Assembly: GCF_034259325.1 (NCBI RefSeq)
Contig: NZ_JAXIVS010000014.1
Coordinates: 248,001-312,000, forward strand
DNA length: 64,000 nucleotides
Origin: Hyalangium ruber
Lineage (GTDB): Bacteria > Myxococcota > Myxococcia > Myxococcales > Myxococcaceae
Reading direction: 5' to 3'
Shown here: positions 46,813 to 54,316 of the stretch, one piece after another
Position numbering within the stretch: position 1 is the first letter of the stretch
How the letters are laid out: each line of letters starts with the position of its first letter
Program-made: the position numbers and the translations under genes
The notes under the pieces: generated by a model
The model's database searches: none
What the model saw: only the letters and a program-made list of their open reading frames with translations
Told to the model about the DNA's origin: nothing

Positions 46813-47793
46813 TCAGAAGAGGACGACCATGGCGCCTTCGGGGATCTTCTCGTAGAGCGCGGTGATGTCCGGGGTGTGCATCACCACGCAGCCCCAGGAG
46901 AGTCGGCCGCCCGTCTCTTCCAGCGTCCAGGGGCCCACCCAGCCGTGGAAGCCGATGCCGCTGCCCAGGCGCGTGGAGGCCTCCGTGGCCTTGCGCTCGG
47001 CCCAGGCGCGCGCGATGCGGTCTCGTACCTCGCGGGTGATGAGGCCCTGCGTCAGGCCCCGGTCCGCGTCCCAGGGGTTGGGGTAGTTCAGGCGGATCCA
47101 GTGGCCTCCGTAGTACTCGGCATAGGCCCCGGTGAAGCTGCCTCGGTGCTTCTGCACCACGTGGTACATGCCCATGGGCGTGCGGTTGTCGCCGCGCACC
47201 TGCTTGCGGCCCTCGGCCTGGCCGAAGCCCACTTCCACGCGCGTTACCTCGCGGCCGCGCTCGTACAGCCGCATCGCGTAGTTCGTGTGCGAGACGAGCA
47301 GCAGCACGGGCTCCTTCGCTGGCAGCGGCAGGCGGGCGCGGGATTGGAGGAAGGCACGGGCCTCGGCGGCTGAGAGGGCCTTGGTGGTGTGCAGCGTCAC
47401 CGAGAGCTGGGACTTTGCGGCTACTCGGCCCAGGGGGTGACCGCGTGTGACGAGCGCGCCCGTGGGCAGTGTCACGGCTTCCAGCCCCGTGTACTGGGTG
47501 CGGAGGCGCAGCAGTTCGTGGTTCTCGTAATAGAAGTGCTCCAGCGTCAGCGAGCCGCCCTTCGCGTCCACTGTCTCCACGCGTCCGTGGGCCAGGGCTC
47601 GAACCTCGTTCCCTGGAGTCGCACGGGAAGGGGCCGGCAGTGGCTCGAAGCTGTCCGCGGCCGGCGCGGGGGGATTCAGGTAGGTCTCGAAGGCATCCGC
47701 GGCGGGCGTGTTGGAGGCGCTCGCGGAGAGAGAGGTTCCCAAGGTCAGCAGCACCACGAGGAAGCGGAAGAGGGACGAGGACACGATCAGCAC
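46813..47793 (-). CDS. L,D-transpeptidase (YkuD) with N-terminal LytM-like domain
   Basis: A 326-residue envelope enzyme. A signal peptide (about 1-26, ending SASA) leads to a region (60-130) with VRALAHGRVETVD, SLTLEHFYYEN and GALVTRGHPLGRVA, which resembles an M23/LytM beta domain lacking the full zinc set. The C-terminal YkuD domain (about 160-326) has catalytic motif H283-GW and S299-W-G-C302. YkuD enzymes form 3-3 peptidoglycan cross-links or attach proteins to the wall. The combination of a degenerate LytM domain with YkuD is uncommon. The GTG at 47793 is the best start, though its ribosome binding site is weak. Confidence 0.87.
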   Translation of the reverse strand: MLIVSSSLFRFLVVLLTLGTSLSASASNTPAADAFETYLNPPAPAADSFEPLPAPSRATPGNEVRALAHGRVETVDAKGGSLTLEHFYYENHELLRLRTQYTGLEAVTLPTGALVTRGHPLGRVAAKSQLSVTLHTTKALSAAEARAFLQSRARLPLPAKEPVLLLVSHTNYAMRLYERGREVTRVEVGFGQAEGRKQVRGDNRTPMGMYHVVQKHRGSFTGAYAEYYGGHWIRLNYPNPWDADRGLTQGLITREVRDRIARAWAERKATEASTRLGSGIGFHGWVGPWTLEETGGRLSWGCVVMHTPDITALYEKIPEGAMVVLF

Positions 47794-47899
47794 CCGAGGT
47801 GGACACCCGGAGGATGCCAGACGTTCCCGCTCACTTGCCTGCCGTGCGGCCGAGGCCTGCTTGACAACCCGCGGGTAACCCTCGAATCAAGAGGGACCC

Positions 47900-48670
47900 A
47901 TGGCGAACGAAATCCACCACGCCATCGAAGAGCCCGGCCCGTGCAGCTACCTGCCCGACCAGCTCTCTTCGCTCGAGCAGAAGGTCCTGACCGACGTGTC
48001 GCCCGAGGAGTATGAGGCGATGATGGAGCGCGGCTGGCGCCGCTTCGGCCCCGTCTACTTCCGGCCCGCCTGCCAGGCATGCGCTCAGTGCGTCACCCTG
48101 CGCATCCCCACCGCCACCTTCCACCCCAACCGCAGCCAGCGCCGCGCCCGCACCGCCTGCGCCCGCTTCCGCGTCGAGGTCGGCCCCCCTCGCGTCGACA
48201 AGGAGCGGCTCGCCCTCTACCACGCGTGGCACGCCTGGAGAGAGCAGGAGCGCGAGTGGGATGCCTCGCCGATCGGCGAGCGCGAGTACTTCCTCCAGTT
48301 CGCCTTCCCCCACCCCTGTGTGCGCGAGGTGGCCTGGTACGACGATGCGGCCGAGGGCGGGCCCCGCCTCGTGGCCCTCGGCATCTGTGACGAGACGCCC
48401 CACGCCTGGAGCGCCGTGTACTTCTTCTCCCACCCCGACTACGCCCACTGCTCCCTGGGCACCGCCAACGTCGTGAAGCAGGTGGAGCTCGCTCGCCAGC
48501 GCGGCATCCCCCACGTGTACCTGGGCTATCGCGTGTCCGGCTGCGCCTCGCTGCGCTACAAGGCCGCCTTCCGCCCCCACGAGCTGCTCGAGGGCCGCCC
48601 CGGTCCCGACGAAGCCCCCCGCTGGAGCTCCGCCCCGGAGTCCGAGAAGGACGACCCCTCCGCCCCCTGA
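47900..48670 (+). CDS. bpt: Aspartate/glutamate leucyltransferase
   Basis: Leucyl-tRNA-protein transferase of the Bpt/arginyltransferase family, 256 residues (usual about 235-260). It adds Leu from Leu-tRNA to N-terminal Asp or Glu, marking proteins for ClpS/ClpAP degradation. Visible signatures: PGPCSYLP (13-20) and CQACAQCVTLRI near 55-66 in the N-terminal domain, and GYRVSGCASLRYKAAFRPHE in the catalytic C-terminal domain. The last 20 residues are a variable Pro/Glu/Ser tail. No clpS or aat homologue lies nearby; it appears to be a single-gene unit, divergent from the L,D-transpeptidase gene. Confidence 0.92.
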   Translation: MANEIHHAIEEPGPCSYLPDQLSSLEQKVLTDVSPEEYEAMMERGWRRFGPVYFRPACQACAQCVTLRIPTATFHPNRSQRRARTACARFRVEVGPPRVDKERLALYHAWHAWREQEREWDASPIGEREYFLQFAFPHPCVREVAWYDDAAEGGPRLVALGICDETPHAWSAVYFFSHPDYAHCSLGTANVVKQVELARQRGIPHVYLGYRVSGCASLRYKAAFRPHELLEGRPGPDEAPRWSSAPESEKDDPSAP

Positions 48671-48796
48671 GCCGGGCCGCGCAACCCCTTGGTTTCACAG
48701 GCGGGCGTGCCCCAGGCGCAACTTCTCGGAAGCTGAGGGAGATAATTCCGTACCCCCTCCGTCCCGATCAGGGGCTTTCTTCAGGAGACCGGCGCG

Positions 48797-50158
48797 ATGG
48801 CGATCCGTCCGACAGGCCCGAGCCCGGCGCTCATCCCCTCGGTGAAGGTGGGCAACACGGTGGCCTCCGAGCAGGGCAGCTGGAACCGCTCCAGCGCCCG
48901 CGAGGCGCCCATCGCCCAGCTTCAGCAGAAGTTCGGCTGGGCCGAGGGAGGCTGGCAGGCCGAGCTGCTCAAGGCCGCGGACGCCGCCGGCTCCACCGCC
49001 AGCCGCCGGGGCAATGGCAACGTGTCGGCCGCCGAGGTGGATGCCTACCTGGCCAAACCCGAGGACGCGCGCTTCCTGACCTCCACCGCCGTGCAGCAGC
49101 AGCGCACGGCCCTGGAGCAGAAGCTCTCCGGTGGCGCTCGCTCCGTCGCAGTGGACGGCTTCGACAGTGACTGGCAGGACGCCGTGGCGCGCCGCGCGGA
49201 TCAGCTCAGCGGGGATGCCAATGGCCAGCTGTCACGCGCCGAGCTGGACTCCTTCCTGAACGACATGAAGGCGGGCCGCATCCAGGACACCCGGTGGGTG
49301 CCGGATCAACAGACGGCCATGTTCGAGAGCAAGGTGGCCGAGACCGCCGGAGAGCTGGATCCGCTGCGCCCCGACGGCCCCACCAGCGGCCTGTCGCTGG
49401 TGAAGGAGTACATGCGCCTGTCGGCGGATCAGCCGAAGAACGTGCCCACCTTCGTGAGCTACCTGCTGTCGGCCTCGGACATCCAGGAGACTCCGGTGGA
49501 CGTGGACCGGGACCGGAGCAACTTCACGCGCGACCCGGAGCTGGGCAGCGACAGCGTGACGGCCTCGGACTACACCGGCACGGAGATGGACCGCGGGCAC
49601 ATGAAGCCGGCCGAGGACTCGCCCACGCAGGAGGCGATGGACGAGAGCCACCTGATGAGCAACATCGCCCCCCAGCACCCGAACCTCAACCGCCAGGCGT
49701 GGCGCACGCTGGAGGACGCGGTGAACGACCTGGTGCGCTCCAGCGGGGGCAAGGCGCACATCCTCACCGGCAACCTGTTCCTCGACGCGCAGGGCAAGCC
49801 GCTGCCGCCCGAGGCCGTGGACACCCTCGGCGCCAACGCGCGCCGCGTCGCCGTGCCCACCCACCAGTTCAAGACGGTGCTCCTGGAGCTGCCCAACGGG
49901 CACCTGAGCATGTTCGCGTACATGGTCCCCAACGTGAAGGACGCGCCCACGAAGAAGGAGGACATCACCCCCTTCCTCGCCAACGCACGCACCTCGGTGG
50001 ACCACATCGAAGAGCTGCTCGGGCAGGACCTGTACGCACAGCTGCCCAAGTCCGTGCAGGCCCGGCTCGAGACGGACAGCACCGCCGAGGTGAGCTTCCG
50101 CGAGGCCAGCCTGTACGAGGCCGCCTCGCTGCTGTGGCCGCAGCAGCGGACTCCCTGA
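48797..50158 (+). CDS. DNA/RNA non-specific endonuclease (NUC1 family) with EF-hand-like region
   Basis: A 453-residue protein. The nuclease domain (about 205-420) has the DRGH motif (Asp265-His268) followed by SHLMSNIAPQ and NLNRQAWRTLE, the metal-binding Asn segment of the beta-beta-alpha-metal fold. The N-terminal half has two EF-hand-like loops (RGNGNVSAAEVDAYL and GDANGQLSRAELDSFL) that could bind calcium. No Sec signal peptide; the N-terminus (MAIRPTGPSPAL) is Pro/Ser-rich, as in other myxobacterial proteins exported by unknown routes. It could be an extracellular nuclease or an effector toxin, but no immunity-type gene is adjacent. A GATAAT at 48741 may be its -10. Confidence 0.88.
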   Translation: MAIRPTGPSPALIPSVKVGNTVASEQGSWNRSSAREAPIAQLQQKFGWAEGGWQAELLKAADAAGSTASRRGNGNVSAAEVDAYLAKPEDARFLTSTAVQQQRTALEQKLSGGARSVAVDGFDSDWQDAVARRADQLSGDANGQLSRAELDSFLNDMKAGRIQDTRWVPDQQTAMFESKVAETAGELDPLRPDGPTSGLSLVKEYMRLSADQPKNVPTFVSYLLSASDIQETPVDVDRDRSNFTRDPELGSDSVTASDYTGTEMDRGHMKPAEDSPTQEAMDESHLMSNIAPQHPNLNRQAWRTLEDAVNDLVRSSGGKAHILTGNLFLDAQGKPLPPEAVDTLGANARRVAVPTHQFKTVLLELPNGHLSMFAYMVPNVKDAPTKKEDITPFLANARTSVDHIEELLGQDLYAQLPKSVQARLETDSTAEVSFREASLYEAASLLWPQQRTP

Positions 50159-50170
50159 GCGGGCGCGCTC
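50157..50170 (+). terminator. Short hairpin at the end of the nuclease gene
   Basis: GAGCG (50157-50161) pairs with CGCTC (50166-50170), overlapping the stop codon and followed by GGCTTTC. A weak terminator candidate. Confidence 0.35.
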
Positions 50171-50251
50171 GGCTTTCTGCCCTGCCGCCTCGCTTTGCTA
50201 GGGTGCGGGGTGGAGCCCCCCGGCTCCACCCTCGATGGAAGGAGCACCCTC

Positions 50252-50599
50252 ATGTCCAAGCGTTTCACCCAGATGGCTCTCGTCGCAGCCGTGGTGATGG
50301 GTACCGCAACTGTCGCGGCAGCGGGCAGTCAGCTGAACGGCGTCAAGCTCAATGGCATTTGGTTCAACGGCATCGAGATGAACGATGTGTGGCCCAACGG
50401 CATCGAGATGAACACCACCTGGCCGAACGGCTTGAAGGTGAACGGCTTGAAGTTGAACGGCGTCAAGCTCAATGGCATCCGGTTCAATGGCATCTCCCTG
50501 GGCACTGTCTCCGTGAACGCGCCTCAGACGAACAGCTCGCCCGAGTCTCGCGTCACCGCCATCACCCTGCGTGATGGCACGGTGTTGCGTGCTCCGTAG
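50252..50599 (+). CDS. Exported Asn-Gly pentad-repeat protein
   Basis: A 115-residue exported protein starting at ATG 50252 after GGAAGGAG. The signal peptide (MSKRFTQMALVAAVVMGTA) is cleaved after AAA or VAA. The mature part consists mainly of 11 uninterrupted five-residue units, x-N-G-hydrophobic-x (LNGVK, LNGIW, FNGIE, PNGLK, VNGLK), two of which have ND or NT in place of NG. The five-residue period is the same as in pentapeptide-repeat beta-helices, though the motif differs. The final 30 residues are unrelated. It overlaps the next gene, an ADYC protein, implying a functional pair. I know of no assigned function. Confidence 0.8.
   Translation: MSKRFTQMALVAAVVMGTATVAAAGSQLNGVKLNGIWFNGIEMNDVWPNGIEMNTTWPNGLKVNGLKLNGVKLNGIRFNGISLGTVSVNAPQTNSSPESRVTAITLRDGTVLRAP
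50331..50505 (+). repeat. 11 tandem 15-bp units encoding xNG(hydrophobic)x
   Basis: Eleven consecutive codon pentads in perfect 15-nt register. Codon choice varies between units (AACGGC, AATGGC), so the array is conserved at protein rather than DNA level, which argues for selection on structure. Confidence 0.8.
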
Positions 50600-51404
50600 G
50601 TCGCACCTGGGATGCCTCGCCCTGCTTGCCCTCGGCATGGCAGGGCGGGCGTCCGCCGAGGAGTCGCTGCGCGCCCTGCGGGTCGTCGGCACCGAGTTCC
50701 ATGTTGAGACCTCCAGCGGGCGCACGCTGAAGAGCCAGGACCTGGTCGGCGCGACGCTCACGGTTCAGCAGGGCCTGGCGTCCTTGAACATCCGCATCGA
50801 CGACGTCTTCCTGGATCCAAAGGATGGCGCGCGGGAGATCTGGCTCCACCAGTTGTCGGTGCAGGATGCCTCCACGGGAAACTGGCGTCCGCTCTGTGGG
50901 CAGGACCCCGAGGGCAAGCGCCTCGCGTTCCCCTTGGTTGGTGTGGTGGAGGAGGCCACGGCGACTCGGCAGCGCACGCCCGACACCGTCTTCACGCTCA
51001 CCTGCACCAGCGGCGCGGAGGGCAAGTGCGTCCGCTTTGGCTACAAGCCCTGGAAGAAGACCGCTCAGGGTGTCGACCTCTGGGACTATCACCAGGCCTG
51101 TGTTCGCCTCGTCCGCGCCGACTACTGCGGCGATGGCCAGGCGACCACGCGCGCGGGCACGTTGATCGACATCTATGACTCCATCGGCATCCAGAAGTCC
51201 GAGCCGAAGAAGGGGATGCGCTTCGAGGCGGCATGGAGTCCTCAGGGGGCGCTCTGTGTGAACCACCCCCGCGTCCCGGAGAACGTCCGTCTGGAGGCGC
51301 TGCGCAGCTGCCCTCGGCTGGCCAAGGCCGCCCTGGGCGAGGGGTGCCGCGAGGAGCACTTCACTGGCAAGAAGGAGGCGCTCCTGTTCAACAAGTCGCT
51401 CTGA
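50574..51404 (+). CDS. ADYC domain-containing exported protein
   Basis: About 275 residues with a signal peptide (LLALGMAGRASA cleaved before EES). The start may be ATG 50574, or GTG 50589 just before the upstream stop; both overlap the pentad-repeat gene, so translation is probably coupled. It carries the signature VRADYCGDG near residue 180 that names the ADYC domain, plus further cysteines (LCGQD, LTCTSG, GKCVRFGYKPW, ALCVNHPR, SCPRLA, GCREEHF) that probably form disulfides in the periplasm or outside the cell. The domain's function is not established. Confidence 0.82.
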   Translation: MARCCVLRRSHLGCLALLALGMAGRASAEESLRALRVVGTEFHVETSSGRTLKSQDLVGATLTVQQGLASLNIRIDDVFLDPKDGAREIWLHQLSVQDASTGNWRPLCGQDPEGKRLAFPLVGVVEEATATRQRTPDTVFTLTCTSGAEGKCVRFGYKPWKKTAQGVDLWDYHQACVRLVRADYCGDGQATTRAGTLIDIYDSIGIQKSEPKKGMRFEAAWSPQGALCVNHPRVPENVRLEALRSCPRLAKAALGEGCREEHFTGKKEALLFNKSL

Positions 51405-51449
51405 CCGGGGTAGGACTCCCTGCTGCGCAAAGGCTGGGCATCGCCCTCG

Positions 51450-51466
51450 CTCCTATATAAGGAGGG
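51450..51466 (+). promoter_or_regulatory. Inverted repeat around the ribosome binding site of the DMT exporter gene
   Basis: CTCCT (51450-51454), ATATA and AGGAG (51460-51464) form a perfect small hairpin that would mask the Shine-Dalgarno AGGAGGG (51460-51466) 7 nt before the ATG. With a 4-nt bulge the pairing can extend by GCCC/GGGC. TATATAA here could also be part of a -10 region. Confidence 0.4.
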
Positions 51467-51473
51467 CCCCGCC

Positions 51474-52403
51474 ATGGCCCTCGCTTCCTCTGCAGCCGCC
51501 ACCTCCCGCACCACGGCCGTTGGCGCGGGGGCCATCCTGCTCTGGGCCTCGCTGGCGCTGCTGACGACGTGGACGGGCACCCTGCCGCCGTTCCAGACCA
51601 TGGCCCTGTGCTTCGCCGTGGCCTTCGTGCTGTCGCTGGGCAAGTGGCTGGCGCGGCGAGAGGACATCGCGAGCCACCTGCGCCAGCCCGCCTCGGTGTG
51701 GCTCACCGGCGTAGGAGGGCTGTTCGGCTACCACTTCCTCTATTTCGTGGCGCTGAAGACGGCGCCCGCCGTGGAGGCCAACCTCATCAACTACCTGTGG
51801 CCGTTGCTGCTCGTGCTCTTCTCGGCGCTGCTGCCCGGTGAGCGCCTGCGCTGGTGGCACCTCGCCGGTACCGCGCTGGGGCTGTGCGGCACGCTGGTGC
51901 TGGTGACGGGTGGGGGCAGCGTCTCCTTTCGCCCCGAGTACACCGTCGGCTATGCCTCGGCGTTCGGCTGCGCCATCTGCTGGGCCGCGTACTCCGTGCT
52001 CTCGCGGCGCTTCGGCTCGGTGCCCACGGACGCCGTGGGCGGCTTCTGCGGCGTCACGGCCGTGCTCGCGGTGCCGTGTCACCTCGCCTTCGAGCGCACG
52101 GTCTCGCCCAGCCCAGGGGAGTGGCTGGCCCTGCTCGTCATGGGCGCGGGTCCCATGGGCATCGCCTTCTTCTTCTGGGACGTGGGCATGAAGCGCGGGA
52201 ACATCAAGGCGCTGGGGGGGCTCTCTTACGCCACTCCGCTGCTCTCCACGCTGCTGCTCATCCTCGCGGGCCGCGCGCGGCTGAACGTGGGCATCGCCCT
52301 GGCTTGCCTGTTCATCGTCGGGGGCGCGGTGCTTGCCTCGCGGGACCTGTGGGCCCGTGGCTCCGGCTCCGTCAGTACGCCACCGCCACCGCGCGACGGA
52401 TGA
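51474..52403 (+). CDS. EamA/DMT-superfamily transporter, YddG-like
   Basis: A 309-residue inner membrane protein with about ten hydrophobic helices in two EamA halves. The stretch GYHFLYFVALKTAPAVEANL, followed by INYLWPLLLVLFSALL, is close to YddG-type exporters of aromatic amino acids and related compounds. The C-terminus has ASRDLWARG, then a Pro-rich cytoplasmic tail. A good ribosome binding site (AGGAGGG) precedes the ATG and lies in a small hairpin. The 3' end overlaps the tail of the convergent SDR gene by 32 bp. Substrate is inferred only from family. Confidence 0.87.
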   Translation: MALASSAAATSRTTAVGAGAILLWASLALLTTWTGTLPPFQTMALCFAVAFVLSLGKWLARREDIASHLRQPASVWLTGVGGLFGYHFLYFVALKTAPAVEANLINYLWPLLLVLFSALLPGERLRWWHLAGTALGLCGTLVLVTGGGSVSFRPEYTVGYASAFGCAICWAAYSVLSRRFGSVPTDAVGGFCGVTAVLAVPCHLAFERTVSPSPGEWLALLVMGAGPMGIAFFFWDVGMKRGNIKALGGLSYATPLLSTLLLILAGRARLNVGIALACLFIVGGAVLASRDLWARGSGSVSTPPPPRDG

Positions 52404-52998
52404 ACGCGGGGTTCTCGAGCTGCTGCACCAGGAAGTGCGCGAGGTCGGCGCGGGAGATGTGAGCCAGGGCGCCGATGAAGATGTCCTCTCCCGCGCGCCA
52501 GATGCCGCGCGGCCGTCCTTCACTCAGCCGGGGCGGGCGCACGAGCGTCCAGTCAAGAGGGCTGGCGAGGATGAGCTGCTCTTGTTGGAGCCGGTCCTGG
52601 AGCATGTCGCGGAGCGAGGAGCGCATCACCTGGTATAGCCAGCCGAGCCGCTTCGGCGGATGGCCGATCATCGCTCCAGTGATGCAGACCAGCCGCCGCA
52701 CTCCGTGGGACTCCATGGCACGGAGCAGGTTGCGAGTGCCCTGGGCGCACAGCGTGGAAGGTGAGTCTCGGTGCGGGCCCAGGGCGCAGAGCACGGCATC
52801 GCTTCCGGCCACGGCTTGGGTGACGGCGGCCGGGTCGAGGATGTCTCCCGGCACCACGGTGACGCGGTGCTGGAAGTCGCCCAGCGCCTCGGGGTGGCGG
52901 GCGAGGGCGGTGACGCTGAGGCCTTGCGCGAGCGCCTGCTCCACGAGGTGGAGGCCCGTGCGTCCGGTGGCACCGATGATCAGCACTCGCTTGCTCAT
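52372..52998 (-). CDS. Atypical short-chain dehydrogenase, NAD(P)-binding
   Basis: A 208-residue Rossmann-fold protein of the NmrA/BLVRB-like atypical SDR group. The dinucleotide-binding motif GATGRTG (9-15) follows a short strand; VVPGDILDPAAV and CALGPH are the usual second and third segments. The typical active-site Tyr-x-x-x-Lys is not present, so the role may be redox sensing or reduction of a flavin-like or quinone substrate. GAGCCTCCCAT on the plus strand gives AGGAGG-like GGGAGGCTC reading away from the start, so no clear ribosome binding site is visible. Convergent with the exporter. Confidence 0.85.
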   Translation of the reverse strand: MSKRVLIIGATGRTGLHLVEQALAQGLSVTALARHPEALGDFQHRVTVVPGDILDPAAVTQAVAGSDAVLCALGPHRDSPSTLCAQGTRNLLRAMESHGVRRLVCITGAMIGHPPKRLGWLYQVMRSSLRDMLQDRLQQEQLILASPLDWTLVRPPRLSEGRPRGIWRAGEDIFIGALAHISRADLAHFLVQQLENPAFIRRAVAVAY

Positions 52999-53073
52999 GG
53001 GAGGCTCTTTCTAGACGGTAGCCTAAACTGGTGGATGCGTTTGCTGGCTACCTACTCTCAACCCCACCTCTTT

Positions 53074-53724
53074 ATGTCCTCTCGTGGCAGCTTCCGAGCA
53101 ATGTGGTCCCTGGTCTGGATGGCAGCCCTCGTGGGTTGCGGAACGACTGATGGAACGCACGTATCTCCGGGGGCAGCGCCAGCCTCCGCCAAATGGATAG
53201 GTCCCGTCATGGCGGGGCCCGGTGAAGGGCAGACGCGGACGACCCTCTACTATGGCCCCTGGCAGTGCAATCGACGTTGGATGGATCAGTGCCAACGCAA
53301 GTGCGTTTCGGAAGGCCACAGGCTCATGGGCTGCATCTGGCTGGCCGATATCAAGACGGACATACAGGGGCGGTTCCTGGGCTCCCCCATGAGCGCGGGT
53401 GGGCGTTATGCCATCACACACTGCTGCTGCGACTACCCGAAGGTGGCGGATACGGCTGCGCGACGCCAGAAATGGAAGGGAGAGCGAGACGCCTTCCGGC
53501 GGAAGTGGAGCGAGGAGTTCGGAGAGTGGCCAAAGAGTGGAGAGGAGCACTGGCCGGGACACCACATCCATGACCTCCAGCGGGGTGGAGCCCCCACGGC
53601 TGGGCGCAACGTGCTGCCTACGCCCTCCGACGTTCATGCCGTTTTCACCGACGAGTACCCCATGTGCTACGCGGGAGGTGGCAGATGGAGCATGGTGGGG
53701 CCTGATCTGCCCTATACGGATTGA
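53074..53724 (+). CDS. Lipoprotein toxin with HNH-like nuclease motif (SitA-like)
   Basis: A 216-residue predicted lipoprotein from ATG 53074: signal MSSRGSFRAMWSLVWMAALV, then the lipobox LVGC with Cys22. The start at 53035 or the open frame back to 52771 are less likely. The middle has seven or more cysteines (QCNRRWMDQCQRKC, HCCCD). The C-terminus has PGHHIHDLQRGG, NVLPTPSDVH and YPMCY, i.e. His163/His164/His166, Asn179 and His188 spaced as in HNH-type toxin nucleases. The next gene, 11 nt later, encodes an SMI1/KNR4 immunity-type protein. Size, lipobox and neighbour match the SitA toxins that Myxococcus delivers by outer membrane exchange. Nuclease activity is inferred from the motif. Confidence 0.75.
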   Translation: MSSRGSFRAMWSLVWMAALVGCGTTDGTHVSPGAAPASAKWIGPVMAGPGEGQTRTTLYYGPWQCNRRWMDQCQRKCVSEGHRLMGCIWLADIKTDIQGRFLGSPMSAGGRYAITHCCCDYPKVADTAARRQKWKGERDAFRRKWSEEFGEWPKSGEEHWPGHHIHDLQRGGAPTAGRNVLPTPSDVHAVFTDEYPMCYAGGGRWSMVGPDLPYTD

Positions 53725-53735
53725 GGTCCACGGCC

Positions 53736-54206
53736 ATGAAAGCCTTGCTCGAAGAGCTCTCACGCCACCATTTCCCCAACCCACCGGCGACGTCCGAGCA
53801 GATTGACGCTTTCGAGCGCCGTGTCGGCTGGCGCCTGGACCCTGACCTTCGCGCCTTCTATTCGCACTGCGACGGTGCGGCGCTGTTCCGGCGGCGTCCC
53901 GATGCGGACTATCGCTTCCTTTCGCTGGCCGAGATCCGTCGGGCGCGAGTCGCCATCCGTGGCAAGGACGATGACTCTCGCGGTCCGGCCTCCATGTACA
54001 CGATCTGCGACCTTCAGGACGGAGACTACATCCTGGTGGATGTGGGCCAGCAGGAGCACGACCGCTACCCCATCATCGACGGCTGGCACGAAGCCTGGCC
54101 GGATCCGGAGTATTGCAAGCCGATCGCCGGTTCCTTCTCCGCATTCCTGGAGCGAGCCCTTCGCAGCGGTGGAAACTGGTTCTGGCTGGAGCAGCGAGGG
54201 GCCTGA
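53736..54206 (+). CDS. SMI1/KNR4 (SUKH) family immunity protein
   Basis: A 156-residue cytoplasmic protein beginning at ATG 53736, with GAGG about 9 nt upstream overlapping the toxin's end. SUKH hallmarks are visible: ATSEQIDAFERRVGWRLDPDLRAFYSHCDGA reads as the typical helix-loop leading to LPxxxRxFYxxxNGA; then FLSLAEIRRA and, late, SFSAFLERALR. SUKH proteins neutralise diverse nuclease toxins by direct binding. Position immediately after a lipoprotein toxin gene makes it the likely cognate immunity protein. Confidence 0.85.
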   Translation: MKALLEELSRHHFPNPPATSEQIDAFERRVGWRLDPDLRAFYSHCDGAALFRRRPDADYRFLSLAEIRRARVAIRGKDDDSRGPASMYTICDLQDGDYILVDVGQQEHDRYPIIDGWHEAWPDPEYCKPIAGSFSAFLERALRSGGNWFWLEQRGA

Positions 54207-54316
54207 AGCACCCGCCCTGCCGGAACTGGGACTCACCCCGGGTGTCTTGGGGAACGCGGTCCGGAAGCGGTAGCGTGCGGATGTCGGTCGTGGCGCGTCG
54301 CCGCCGAGGACCTGGA

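Noticed and set aside
52771-53073. Upstream extension of the HNH-like toxin frame
   Set aside because: The extension overlaps the divergent SDR gene and would bury the lipoprotein signal; the signal peptide starts naturally at 53074.
54113-54316. Upstream extension of the NtrB-like kinase frame
   Set aside because: It overlaps the SUKH immunity gene and precedes the natural ribosome binding site (GAGGA) and first membrane helix at 54317.
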